From: Clostridiales bacterium
Lineage (GTDB): Bacteria; Bacillota; Clostridia; Peptostreptococcales; Anaerovoracaceae
Length of the DNA: 64,000 nt
Assembly (NCBI GenBank): GCA_012513435.1
Contig: JAAZCE010000040.1
Span: 158,570-222,569 of the forward strand
Reading direction: 5' to 3'
In this document: positions 43,604 to 52,346 of the stretch, one piece after another
Layout of the letters: the number at the start of each line of letters is the position of its first letter
Position numbering within the stretch: position 1 is the stretch's first letter
Translations under genes and position numbers: made by a program
Notes under the pieces: model-generated
Seen by the model: only the letters and a program-made list of their open reading frames with translations
Told to the model about the DNA's origin: nothing
The model's database searches: none

Positions 43604-46111
43604 TTACCTCTCAATGTATTTTTTATAGTCATTTATTGATTTGCCATAGAGGGATGCAATGTTCTCTAAGATATTAATACATTCCTCCTTTTCTATTTCA
43701 TCTGTATAGTTCAGCTTGTCCATATACCAATTAATCATAAAATAGTCCAACTTCCTAGTCTTATATTCCCCTAATACATCATATCCCTTCAACCTTTTGA
43801 TTTGGTATTGTTCAAGCACAAAAGATTTTGTGAAAAACCCTTTACCTATTACATTAATTGATGAATCACTGCGTTGGGCGTAGTAAGTGTGGATAGGGAT
43901 ATTCAAATAATATATTTTATTTGAATTTAGCATCAACTCATAAAAAAACAAAGTGTCTTCCCCAAAAGCACTTTCAGGATTTACTATTCTGTTATCTTCA
44001 ATGAGAGCTCTGTTTATGAGACATGCTTGTATGCTTTGAGATCTGAAATTCTCGCTGATTAACAGTTTTTTGGGTTCTGAAATTAACATATCCTTAAAAA
44101 GATATCCTAGCCTCACCAGTTTCTCAGAAGTAGTGCGCATATATATTGCACCAAATGCCATATCTACAGTTTCTTTATTCTTTAATATCTCATACAGCTG
44201 TGCATATCCGTCACCGATAGCCTCATTATCAGGATCTAAGTATGTTACATAAGGCTCTTTGGATATCTCTAACCCTTTGTTTCTTGGCCTTGCTGCACTA
44301 CCACTTCCGCCTTTTCCAAAAAAATACACGCTCACATTATCGTATTGATTGGCAATATTTCTGATTATATTCAAAGTTTCTTTATCATCAGAGCCATCAT
44401 CAATAATGTAAATCCGCATCTTATCAAAAACGCTGCTCCTTAAAAGGCTTCTGAAACATCGCCCTTGGAGATATTTTCCATTGTTATACACAGGCACAAT
44501 AACCGCTATCTCCTTTTGGGGATCGCTAGTCTGCTTAACATCATTTAATTCAAATCTGTCTAACTTGAAACCTTTACCTGTCAATTTAAGGCTGTTAAGA
44601 TTGCTCTCAATTAAGTTTTTGTACTTATCTACAGTGAAAAGGGTTTTACAAATATCACCGGCCTCATTTACAAAATCATACTCTCTCCCCTTCACATCAC
44701 AATCTTTCGTAACAAACTGGACGTCACAGTATTTGAATGCGTTAATCATATCTGTAATGTAATTATTCCCATACACATAGTCTTCTGCAAAATGAGCTAT
44801 ATAATCACAATCAGGGCACTCTCTCGAATACTCCTCATGAGTAAAAAGCTCCTTTTGTGGATATCTTTGATTTTTGAACATCTCTATAATTTTTTCTGTT
44901 TTTCTATTACACAGAACGATTACCTTGAGTATTGGAAATCTATAATCAATTTTGCTTTTTTCAAATATATAATTCAGCCTGTCAAATACAGTGCAATCAG
45001 TCATTACATTTCGTAAATTTTCCACTTGCATTTTATAGAGTTCATCTCTGCTGTACCCATTTACAATTTTCTCTACTTCTTCATGATTTTGAATCATAAA
45101 TAGTCCCGGAAAGCAATTAGAAACGGCCAGTGAATAATTTGTAAGCATTATACATCCCAATGCCTGTAGTTCATATACACGCATAGCACACATAGTGGAA
45201 CTGTCTTGTACGGTATTAATATTAATATTAAATTCAAACAACTTATGCACCTTTTGCAGCATGCTATGATCAATTGCAGGGACTACAAATGGACGATATT
45301 TTTTAGGAAATCTGTATCCCGGGAGTTTCACATCTACATTCCTATCCGCTATTACAAGATTTTTCCTGCTGTGCATAACTCCATCAAACATAAGTCGTAT
45401 GTCATTACAACGATTTTCGTATCTATCCATCCAGCTTCCAGCAAAAAAAACACTGCTGCAATCATATTGATCTGCTCTGTCATATTTTTCATTGATTCCA
45501 ATGGGGTTATGGAATAATGGGTTTACTCCATATTCCAGTAAAAATACTGCTTCATTCTTGGTATCTATTTCGTATTGCTCTATACAATCCACATCAGTTG
45601 TAAAAATATAATTAGATTCCTTAGCAATGGGCAAATATCGGTCGTAGTTTGTCGGATCCTCTATTGATTGAAAAATTGTGGGAATTTTTTTGCTTTTTGC
45701 GTACTTTAACACCTCTGGGATCTTCTCATGTAAAACATCACCATACCAGTCATTATCCTGCATTCCCCTCCAACAGCTTACATACATAACAATATCCAGA
45801 TTTTCTTCATCTATAGTTTTTTCATAGCTGTCATGGGACAGTATGTACAACTCTACAGCGTCCTTATAGTAGTTATACATAAATTCGTCGGTTATGATTC
45901 CAACCTTTAAATGCGCCTTATTGTAATATGAACTACCGTTAGAATCTTTTATTCCATCCGTGAGAGAACTCAACATTTCAAACAGCTCTTCATTTTTCCT
46001 TTCAATCTTTCTTAAAGAAAACTCATGGGGAACTTGCTTAATAATCTGTATCACTTTATTTAATATCCTGCGCCAAGTCAAATGTCTAAGTTTTATAATA
46101 AACCCTTTCAA
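43604..46111 (-). CDS. Large CgeB-like/GT2 two-domain glycosyltransferase
   Basis: The 835-residue protein has a CgeB/DUF3880-like domain (about residues 70-380: YVSCWRGMQDNDW, IFQSIEDPTNY, VFFAGSWMDRYE, QDSSTMCAMRVYE), a middle degenerate GT2-like part (about 385-530), and a C-terminal classical GT2 domain (about 545-760: IAVIVPVYNNGKYL, YIIDDGSDD, RNKGLEIS, TYLDPDNEA). The first two parts are paralogous to the protein at 39406-42084. Start is TTG 46111 behind GGAGG. Predicted to build the repeat unit or poly-chain of the exported polymer in the cytoplasm. Confidence 0.88.
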   Translation of the reverse strand: MKGFIIKLRHLTWRRILNKVIQIIKQVPHEFSLRKIERKNEELFEMLSSLTDGIKDSNGSSYYNKAHLKVGIITDEFMYNYYKDAVELYILSHDSYEKTIDEENLDIVMYVSCWRGMQDNDWYGDVLHEKIPEVLKYAKSKKIPTIFQSIEDPTNYDRYLPIAKESNYIFTTDVDCIEQYEIDTKNEAVFLLEYGVNPLFHNPIGINEKYDRADQYDCSSVFFAGSWMDRYENRCNDIRLMFDGVMHSRKNLVIADRNVDVKLPGYRFPKKYRPFVVPAIDHSMLQKVHKLFEFNININTVQDSSTMCAMRVYELQALGCIMLTNYSLAVSNCFPGLFMIQNHEEVEKIVNGYSRDELYKMQVENLRNVMTDCTVFDRLNYIFEKSKIDYRFPILKVIVLCNRKTEKIIEMFKNQRYPQKELFTHEEYSRECPDCDYIAHFAEDYVYGNNYITDMINAFKYCDVQFVTKDCDVKGREYDFVNEAGDICKTLFTVDKYKNLIESNLNSLKLTGKGFKLDRFELNDVKQTSDPQKEIAVIVPVYNNGKYLQGRCFRSLLRSSVFDKMRIYIIDDGSDDKETLNIIRNIANQYDNVSVYFFGKGGSGSAARPRNKGLEISKEPYVTYLDPDNEAIGDGYAQLYEILKNKETVDMAFGAIYMRTTSEKLVRLGYLFKDMLISEPKKLLISENFRSQSIQACLINRALIEDNRIVNPESAFGEDTLFFYELMLNSNKIYYLNIPIHTYYAQRSDSSINVIGKGFFTKSFVLEQYQIKRLKGYDVLGEYKTRKLDYFMINWYMDKLNYTDEIEKEECINILENIASLYGKSINDYKKYIER

Positions 46112-46130
46112 ATCCCAATCCTCCGCAACC

Positions 46131-47318
46131 CTATAAATATATGCATTCTTTCTGTTTTAGTTTTTCTTTATTTTCAATAAATTCTCTATGGTTTTGTGCT
46201 ACAACAATTAGATCTGCCTCACAGCAAACCTGATCAAATGAAAATATTTTTATTCCTTCTATTTCTGGTACTGTACAGTTGGGATCGCATCCCATTACTT
46301 TATACCCTTCTGAGGCCAATTGATTTGCCATGATTAAAGATGGACTTTCCCTAAAATCATCAACATCTGGCTTATAACTAAGCCCAAGGACTGCAACCCT
46401 TTTATTTTCATTAAAATTTAGCATTTTAGCTATTTTTTCAGCCAAATATATAGGTTTTTGATCATTTACATTTCTAGCCGCAGTTATAAGCTTAGATTTT
46501 TGCTCAAAGGCTTCTACTATGAACCATGGATCTACAGAAATGCAATGTCCACCAACACCAACGCCTGGAGATAACAAGTTAACACGTGGATGCTTATTTG
46601 CAAGAGATATTAGCTCATTAACGTCTATATTGAGTTCATCGCAAATAATTGATAATTCATTGGCAAAAGCTATGTTAACATCTCTAAATGAATTTTCCAC
46701 TAACTTGCACATCTCTGCAGTAACATCATCTGTAATAAATGCTCGACCATCCTGAAGAAATGTATCATATAATTTCTTTGCTTTTACAGCAGCTTCTCTT
46801 CTCTCAGAGCCTATTATCCTATCATTATGTGTCATCTCATACATCATTTTTCCTGGAAGGACACGCTCAGGGCAGTATGCAGTATCAAATGCTTCTCTTG
46901 CTAGCCCACTTTCCTTAGACAACAAATCCGTTATCATCCTCGTAGTTCCCGGTGGAACTGTAGATTCCAATATTACCAAATCATCCTTCTTTAACATCCT
47001 TGAAATGTTCTTTGCGGCATCTACTACAAAGGATAAATCTGCATTTCTCTTCTTCTTATCTTCCTTGAAGGGTGTGGGCACTGTAATTATATACACATCT
47101 GATTTTTGGAGTTCTTCACATATTGTAAGTGATCCTTCCCTTACAACCTGAGAAAAACTTTCCTGAAGACCATCTTCCTTGATATGGACTTCCCCTTTTT
47201 GCAACCTGTTTACTATTATTTGATTTGTATCAAATCCTCTTACATCATTACCTGCTTTTGCCAAAGCTATTGCCGTAGGTAATCCAATGTATCCCTGACC
47301 TAAAACGTTAACAATCAT
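46131..47318 (-). CDS. wecC: UDP-N-acetyl-D-mannosamine dehydrogenase
   Basis: The 395-residue nucleotide-sugar dehydrogenase has an N-terminal Rossmann motif GQGYIGLPTAIALAKAG, PTPFKEDKK, ESTVPPGTTR, and the catalytic Cys in GVGVGGHCISVDPW. The C-terminal part has GLSYKPDVDDFRESPS. It oxidises UDP-ManNAc to UDP-ManNAcA with two NAD+. The substrate is inferred from the epimerase and WecG-like genes in the same cluster. It overlaps the upstream transferase gene by 11 bases. Confidence 0.92.
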   Translation of the reverse strand: MIVNVLGQGYIGLPTAIALAKAGNDVRGFDTNQIIVNRLQKGEVHIKEDGLQESFSQVVREGSLTICEELQKSDVYIITVPTPFKEDKKKRNADLSFVVDAAKNISRMLKKDDLVILESTVPPGTTRMITDLLSKESGLAREAFDTAYCPERVLPGKMMYEMTHNDRIIGSERREAAVKAKKLYDTFLQDGRAFITDDVTAEMCKLVENSFRDVNIAFANELSIICDELNIDVNELISLANKHPRVNLLSPGVGVGGHCISVDPWFIVEAFEQKSKLITAARNVNDQKPIYLAEKIAKMLNFNENKRVAVLGLSYKPDVDDFRESPSLIMANQLASEGYKVMGCDPNCTVPEIEGIKIFSFDQVCCEADLIVVAQNHREFIENKEKLKQKECIYL

Positions 47319-48069
47319 TATTCCTGCTACCCCTTCTGCGAATTTCCCTCAATAAGAGACTTATATATTCCAACAAAAATCTATTCTCTATAATTCTTTT
47401 AGGTTGACTAATCATCCTATATAGCCACTCAATATTCATCTTACATATTAACTTCGGTGCCCTCTTTACTCGTTTACTCAAAACGTCAATAGAGCCTCCC
47501 ACAGTCAAAATAAGTTTTACATTCTTTAATTCATTACAATACTCCTTTACAAATATCTCCTGTGCAGGACTGCCCAACGCTACAACTAGAACCTCTGCCC
47601 TACTGTTTCTTATTTGTTCAACCACTTTTGATTTTTCCTCGATATACCCATTGCATTGGCCAACAATATTTATTTCCTTATATGTACTTTTAATATTATC
47701 TACTGCCCGCACAAGATTTTCTTCAGAAGCACCAAAAAAGAAAATTGGTATTTTCATAGGAGCGATTTTTCTTAATATACCTTCTAACAAATCAATTCCT
47801 GTTATTCTCTCCTTTATATGAATTCCAAATTTTCTTGCTCCAATTACAATTCCTACGCCATCAGCTATATGTACAGTAGCAGCATGAAATGCACTAGCCG
47901 CCTCACTACTCTTTTTTGAAAGAACTATCTTCTTTGGATTAACAGCTATTATTATATTCTTATTGCCGGTTAGCAAATCTTGCTTAATTTTATTTATTAA
48001 AGAATCTCGTGTGCCATTATAAACAGAGAACCCCATAAAATCTTCATTTTTCCCATCCACTAACCGCAT
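47308..48069 (-). CDS. WecG/TagA/CpsF-family (GT26) glycosyltransferase
   Basis: The 253-residue cytoplasmic transferase of family GT26 has segments VHIADGVGIVIGARKFG, ERITGIDLLE, FFGASEENL, VALGSPAQEIF and LTVGGSIDVLSKRVKRAP, followed by the ENRFLLEY-type C-terminus. TagA and WecG add ManNAc or ManNAcA to undecaprenyl-PP-GlcNAc, which agrees with the two UDP-ManNAc genes here. It is the first gene of the polymer operon, with GGAG before ATG 48069 and the promoter at 48117-48145. Confidence 0.93.
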   Translation of the reverse strand: MRLVDGKNEDFMGFSVYNGTRDSLINKIKQDLLTGNKNIIIAVNPKKIVLSKKSSEAASAFHAATVHIADGVGIVIGARKFGIHIKERITGIDLLEGILRKIAPMKIPIFFFGASEENLVRAVDNIKSTYKEINIVGQCNGYIEEKSKVVEQIRNSRAEVLVVALGSPAQEIFVKEYCNELKNVKLILTVGGSIDVLSKRVKRAPKLICKMNIEWLYRMISQPKRIIENRFLLEYISLLLREIRRRGSRNNDC

Positions 48070-48116
48070 AATCTAACTCCGCCCTTGCTACAAGCTGTAT
48101 ATGATAGTACAAGAAC

Positions 48117-48145
48117 AGTTTAGCGGATTTTCCGCTAAACGTCAA
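48117..48145 (-). promoter_or_regulatory. Promoter of the polymer operon with an overlapping palindrome
   Basis: On the minus strand TTGACG (48140-48145) and TAAACT (48117-48122) are 17 bases apart. A perfect 9-bp inverted repeat (48118-48126 and 48132-48140, 5-base spacer) fills almost the whole space between the two boxes. This is the geometry of a repressor operator. Confidence 0.6.
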
Positions 48146-48227
48146 TGGTAAATTTCCCTTTTGTGCCTTTTCCCCCTAATATCCCCCTTCTTTTGGCAAT
48201 ATTATTGCTACAACTTCCGCTACAAAT

Positions 48228-48273
48228 AAAGACCCAATTTCTGTAAGACAACTCTCACAGAAATCGGATCTTT
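48228..48273. terminator. Bidirectional terminator hairpin
   Basis: A 17-base inverted repeat with two mismatches (48228-48244 with 48257-48273, 12-base loop) has AAAGA and TCTTT at its base, followed by ATTTTTT on the plus strand and ATTTG on the minus strand. It lies just past the stop of the methyltransferase gene (48311) and separates it from the polymer operon. Confidence 0.72.
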
Positions 48274-48310
48274 ATTTTTTCTCATACAATTCTCTTTTAA
48301 CCCTCTTATC

Positions 48311-49231
48311 CTATTCCTTCACTGCTGTCAGGAAATTCACTGAAAGCAATGCTTTTATAGGATGGTCTTTGTTGGCCATGTTATAGTGGCAAAAAAATTG
48401 ATCTGTTATATCATCGGGTGTGAGCAATTCCTGCACTTGATAGCCGCAGCCACTGAAAAGCCCATTGATTTCTTCATCTGAATACTTAGCCACCATGGCT
48501 TCTTTCGCTGCTTGGGCCAGCATCTCCTGCTTTTTAACTCTCTTATCTCCGAAGGTGTCTTCCCTTGCAGGATAATCCATTACAATAATGCTTCCCGTCG
48601 GAATGATTTTATTGAGGGCATTAAGAAGCCCTTTGAAGCTCTGTTCCGAAATGTAGTATGTTATACCCAGTAGACTGCAGAAGCTCTTTTTACTTCCTTT
48701 GAAAGCCTCATGTGCTGTCAGTTTCTCCACCCATTCTGCCTCATTTAAATCTGCTGCAATATGATAGACATTGTTTGGAACATTAATATTTTTTTCGACT
48801 AGTCTCTTCACCTTTTCTTCCAATGTCAAGGGATGGTCGATCTCAAATATTTGCAGCCTCTCCGCCCACCTTGGCTGTCTGTATCCAAAGGTGTCAAACC
48901 CGGCAGCAAATATTATATACTGTTCTATACCCTTCCTGATAGCCATCTCAAGGCTTCTTTCCGCATATGCTCCTCTTCCAAGAGGCGACGGGGAAAGTTG
49001 ATTGTCCACTATCCATCTCAAGGCCTCGTCTTTGTCTCCCTTGAAGCATTTGTTAAAAAAATCTATGCCATCCGACATGTTCTTGCTTATGGCATAATAC
49101 TCCTCGTCGTAAAGCAACTCCCTCGCCATTGAATCGTCAAATATCCTAACCTCGTTAACCTCTCGATGATAAGCTCTTGCAAAAGCGCAAACCAAAGCAG
49201 TCATACTTTTTTCGCTGTTTTTCGTGTCCAT
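48311..49231 (-). CDS. SAM-dependent methyltransferase (leucine carboxyl methyltransferase-like)
   Basis: The 306-residue protein matches the LCMT/Ppm1-like methyltransferase family: RSLEMAIRKGIEQYIIFAAGFDTFGYR (the SAM motif with A-G-F-D-T), FEIDHPLT, and ITYYISEQSFKGLLN. In bacteria these act on small molecules and natural products; the substrate is unknown. ATG 49231 follows GGGAGGT, but this ribosome site lies inside a long hairpin with the end of recA (49237-49271). It is followed by a bidirectional terminator. Confidence 0.88.
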   Translation of the reverse strand: MDTKNSEKSMTALVCAFARAYHREVNEVRIFDDSMARELLYDEEYYAISKNMSDGIDFFNKCFKGDKDEALRWIVDNQLSPSPLGRGAYAERSLEMAIRKGIEQYIIFAAGFDTFGYRQPRWAERLQIFEIDHPLTLEEKVKRLVEKNINVPNNVYHIAADLNEAEWVEKLTAHEAFKGSKKSFCSLLGITYYISEQSFKGLLNALNKIIPTGSIIVMDYPAREDTFGDKRVKKQEMLAQAAKEAMVAKYSDEEINGLFSGCGYQVQELLTPDDITDQFFCHYNMANKDHPIKALLSVNFLTAVKE

Positions 49232-49236
49232 AAAAA

Positions 49237-49271
49237 TACCTCCCTATATTAAATACAATATATGGGAGGTA
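49237..49271 (-). promoter_or_regulatory. Hairpin that hides the methyltransferase ribosome site (possible recA terminator)
   Basis: On the minus strand TACCTCCC plus an AT stretch pairs with a later AT stretch plus GGGAGGTA, leaving a short loop and one bulge. The 3' arm contains the ribosome site for the start at 49231, and TTTTTATG follows at once. It could work as an intrinsic terminator for recA, as a translation block, or both. Confidence 0.6.
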
Positions 49272-49297
49272 AAAACAAGTCTTGACTTTTATAAAAT

Positions 49298-50410
49298 CTA
49301 TTCGATGATTACTCCGTCTTCATCGATTTTTATCTCTTCTTTGCCTTTCTCATTGTCTTTTTCGCTTTCCTTTAACTTTTCTTTTTTCAGTGTATCTAAG
49401 AGCAGAACCTCGATTTTGTCCATTATTTCAGGGTTATCCTCAAGATAGAGCTTGATATTTTCTCTTCCCTGCCCGATTCTCTCACCCTCAAAGCTATACC
49501 ATGAACCAGCCTTCTCGATGACCTTTGCTTCTACTGCACAGTCCAGAACATCTCCTGACTTGGATATACCCTTACCGTACATTATGTCAAATTCAGCCTG
49601 CTTGAAAGGAGGCGCCACCTTATTCTTGACTATCTTTCCTCTGGTCCTGTTGCCCAGAACCTGGTCGCCAGACTTGATACTCTCTATTCTTCTCACATCT
49701 ATTCTCATTGAGGAGAAGAACTTGAGAGCCCTGCCTCCGGTAGTCGTCTCAGGATTACCGAACATTACGCCTATTTTTTCTCTCAGTTGATTGATGAAGA
49801 TAATGGTGGTATTGGTTTTATTGATAACACCAGCCAGCTTCCTCAATGCCTGAGACATTAGCCTGGCCTGCATACCTACCGTAGCATCTCCCATAGCTCC
49901 GTCAATTTCATGCTTGGGAACAAGGGCAGCCACGGAATCCACTACTACTACATCTATAGCTCCGCTTCGCACCAACATCTCCGCTATCTCCAATGCCTGT
50001 TCGCCGTAATCCGGCTGTGAAACAAGAAGCTCATCTACATCTACTCCCAGATTCTTCGCATATTCCGGGTCCAGGGCATGCTCTGCATCTATAAAGGCCG
50101 CCTTGCCGCCGGACTTCTGCGCTTCGGCTATAATATGTAGCGTCAATGTGGTCTTACCTGACGATTCAGGCCCGAATATCTCAACTATTCTGCCCCTGGG
50201 AACTCCGCCTATGCCTGTTGCCAGATCAAGGCTCATGGATCCGGTTGAAATAGCTTCTATATTCATCATGGCATTGTCATCGCCAAGCTTCATCACCGCG
50301 CCTTTACCAAACTGCTTCTGGATTTGAGACATGGCGTTAGCCAATGCCTTTTCTCTCTCTTCATTGCTAGTAAACGGGGTGCTTCTCATTTCTTTGCTAT
50401 TTGTCGCCAT
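49298..50410 (-). CDS. recA: Recombinase A
   Basis: The 370-residue recombinase has Walker [10 protein letters not shown] (80-88), the [10 protein letters not shown] motif, [11 protein letters not shown], and the L1/L2 loop region with [26 protein letters not shown]. The tail is acidic. It promotes strand exchange and LexA self-cleavage. A LexA-type box lies at 50430-50441 and a promoter at 50452-50480, so SOS induction is expected. It is the last gene of the ftsK-rimO-pgsA-cinA-recA order and also has its own promoter. Confidence 0.98.
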   Translation of the reverse strand: MATNSKEMRSTPFTSNEEREKALANAMSQIQKQFGKGAVMKLGDDNAMMNIEAISTGSMSLDLATGIGGVPRGRIVEIFGPESSGKTTLTLHIIAEAQKSGGKAAFIDAEHALDPEYAKNLGVDVDELLVSQPDYGEQALEIAEMLVRSGAIDVVVVDSVAALVPKHEIDGAMGDATVGMQARLMSQALRKLAGVINKTNTTIIFINQLREKIGVMFGNPETTTGGRALKFFSSMRIDVRRIESIKSGDQVLGNRTRGKIVKNKVAPPFKQAEFDIMYGKGISKSGDVLDCAVEAKVIEKAGSWYSFEGERIGQGRENIKLYLEDNPEIMDKIEVLLLDTLKKEKLKESEKDNEKGKEEIKIDEDGVIIE

Positions 50411-50429
50411 AAGGTAACCTCCAAAACGT

Positions 50430-50441
50430 GAACGTTTGTTC
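50430..50441. promoter_or_regulatory. LexA (SOS) operator upstream of recA
   Basis: The 12-base palindrome GAACAAACGTTC (minus strand) fits the GAAC-N4-GTTC consensus of the Bacillota LexA box. It lies about 10 bases downstream of the -10 element, where a bound repressor would block initiation. Confidence 0.85.
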
Positions 50442-50451
50442 TTTTTTTTAT

Positions 50452-50480
50452 ATAATATACTATTTTTTCTTCCCGGTCAA
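50452..50480 (-). promoter_or_regulatory. Sigma-A promoter of recA
   Basis: On the minus strand TTGACC (50475-50480) and TATTAT (50452-50457) are 17 bases apart, directly upstream of the LexA box. Confidence 0.72.
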
Positions 50481-50566
50481 GTTATTTTTAAAATAATAAT
50501 AAACTGGAAAATATTTCCTGTCAAGTCCTTTTTAAAGTTTACCAGCTTTTTCTTTTGACCACTTCG

Positions 50567-51799
50567 TCAGCCTAACTCCTTATTAATAATATCCAGCATA
50601 CTCAGCAGCGTATAATTTCTGTTCCACTTCCTGTTGACGTTTCTCATAAGAACCTTCTTACAGAACTTTTTTTCTCCGAAGATAAAGCCGATATATGCCA
50701 GCCCTACAGGCTTTTCCTCGGTACCGCCCTCAGGTCCTGCTATGCCCGTGACCGAAATGCATATGTCGCTTTCACTGACCTTCTTTAAACCTTCTACCAT
50801 TTCAAGAGCTGTTTCTTCACTGACAGCCCCATGCTTTTCCAAGGTTTCCTTCTTTACACCAAGCTCATCCATCTTAGCCTCGTTGCTGTAGGTCACAAGA
50901 CCACGCTGAAAGCTCCCGGATATGCCGGGAAAATCCGTAAGTGCGGCGGCAAACATACCGCCAGTACAAGACTCAGCCGAAGAAATGGTGATTTTATTTT
51001 CCAGCAGCTTCCTGCACACCACTTGAGCCAGCTCCTCATCATCACAGCTGTAAATATATTCGCCTATTATGTCCTTAACCTTTTCCAGCATTTCGTTGAC
51101 GGCATCCTTAGCCTCCTCTAAGCTCTCTCGCTTGGAGGCTATCCTAAGACAGGACTCCCCCTCCTTAGCGTAGGTTGCCAAAGTAGGGTCCGTCTGTCCG
51201 TCTATCAGCTCCATAAGCACGGTTTCCAGCTTTGACTCGCCTATACCAAAGGTCCTTATCATTCTATAGTAAATGGCACTGCCGGACATCTCCTTTAAAA
51301 AAGGTAGTACGCTTTTTTCAAACATCCTTTTCATTTCCCTTGGAGGCCCCGGCATGCAAACGATGTATTTCCCCTTCTTTTCCAAAGCAAAGCCCGGCGC
51401 CGTTCCGGCGTCGTTGTGAAATACCTTTGCCCTTGACGGCATAATGGCCTGCTTCTTGTTGTTCTCGGTCATTTCCCTGCGGACTTTTTTAAAGTATCCC
51501 ACTATTTCCTGTAAAACGTCATCCATCATTACAAGTTCATCATCAAGGACCTTGCACGCAACCTCCTTGGTCAAGTCGTCCTGTGTGGGTCCTAAGCCTC
51601 CCGTAGTCAGCACCATGTCGCAATCTTCAAAGGCCAGCTCTATCATTTCAGCCACCCTTTTGGGGTTGTCTCCTACCGTATAATGATACATAACGTCAAA
51701 TCCCAGCATATTGAGCTGCCGGGATAAATAAACAGTATTGGTATTGGTAATCTGTCCAAACAACAGCTCCGTACCTACACTTAATATAGCAGTTTTCAT
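50567..51799 (-). CDS. cinA: CinA-family protein (nicotinamide-nucleotide amidohydrolase/ADP-ribose pyrophosphatase)
   Basis: The 410-residue protein has an N-terminal MoCF-like domain (about residues 1-170: SVGTELLFGQ, TTGGLGPTQDDLT, PGPPREM) and a C-terminal amidohydrolase domain with SSAESCTGGMFAAAL and VSVTGIAGPEGGTEEKPVG. CinA acts in pyridine nucleotide salvage and is tied to recA and competence in several Bacillota; comEA is also in this window. It starts 10 bp after pgsA with SD AGGAGGT. Confidence 0.95.
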   Translation of the reverse strand: MKTAILSVGTELLFGQITNTNTVYLSRQLNMLGFDVMYHYTVGDNPKRVAEMIELAFEDCDMVLTTGGLGPTQDDLTKEVACKVLDDELVMMDDVLQEIVGYFKKVRREMTENNKKQAIMPSRAKVFHNDAGTAPGFALEKKGKYIVCMPGPPREMKRMFEKSVLPFLKEMSGSAIYYRMIRTFGIGESKLETVLMELIDGQTDPTLATYAKEGESCLRIASKRESLEEAKDAVNEMLEKVKDIIGEYIYSCDDEELAQVVCRKLLENKITISSAESCTGGMFAAALTDFPGISGSFQRGLVTYSNEAKMDELGVKKETLEKHGAVSEETALEMVEGLKKVSESDICISVTGIAGPEGGTEEKPVGLAYIGFIFGEKKFCKKVLMRNVNRKWNRNYTLLSMLDIINKELG

Positions 51800-51809
51800 A
51801 TCTTACCTC

Positions 51810-52343
51810 CTACATAGAGAATAATTGTTTATTCTTCACTATGTACTCCACCCCTGAAACTATGGTCATAATCAATGCTATCCAGAGGAAAATCTGGTCC
51901 ATAGGAAGTGAGAAGCCAAGCAGACTAAAAGGCCAGTTATCCAGTATTAAAAGTGGTATGGCCGTCATCTGTGTAACAGTTTTAATTTTTCCCGTCATTC
52001 CTGCCGCTATTACTATTCCCTGAGCCGCTGCCACCTGTCTCATTCCCGTGATTATAAACTCTCTGCCCAGTATTACCACTACCATCCAGGCAGCTACATC
52101 GCCAAGCTCAACCATGCATATGAGGGCCGACATTACCAGGAGCTTATCTGCCAGAGGATCCATCAGCTTTCCAAAATTGGTAACAAGATTGTGTTTCCTG
52201 GCAATCTTGCCATCAAGCATATCCGTAAATGCGGCAAGCACGAATATTATGGCAGCCGCATATCTGTATCCCATCAGAAAAACCACGATAAAAACAGGTA
52301 TTGCAAATATTCTCCCCATAGTAAGTTTGTTCGGTAAATTCAT
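51810..52343 (-). CDS. pgsA: CDP-diacylglycerol-glycerol-3-phosphate 3-phosphatidyltransferase
   Basis: The 177-residue integral membrane enzyme makes phosphatidylglycerol phosphate. The CDP-alcohol phosphotransferase motif is visible as DGKIARKHN...GKLMDPLADK (D-G-x2-A-R-x8-G-x3-D-x3-D). Four to five membrane spans are predicted. It begins MNLPNKLTMGRI, typical for PgsA. It lies 3 bp after the rimO stop and 10 bp before cinA. Confidence 0.95.
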   Translation of the reverse strand: MNLPNKLTMGRIFAIPVFIVVFLMGYRYAAAIIFVLAAFTDMLDGKIARKHNLVTNFGKLMDPLADKLLVMSALICMVELGDVAAWMVVVILGREFIITGMRQVAAAQGIVIAAGMTGKIKTVTQMTAIPLLILDNWPFSLLGFSLPMDQIFLWIALIMTIVSGVEYIVKNKQLFSM

Positions 52344-52346
52344 AGT

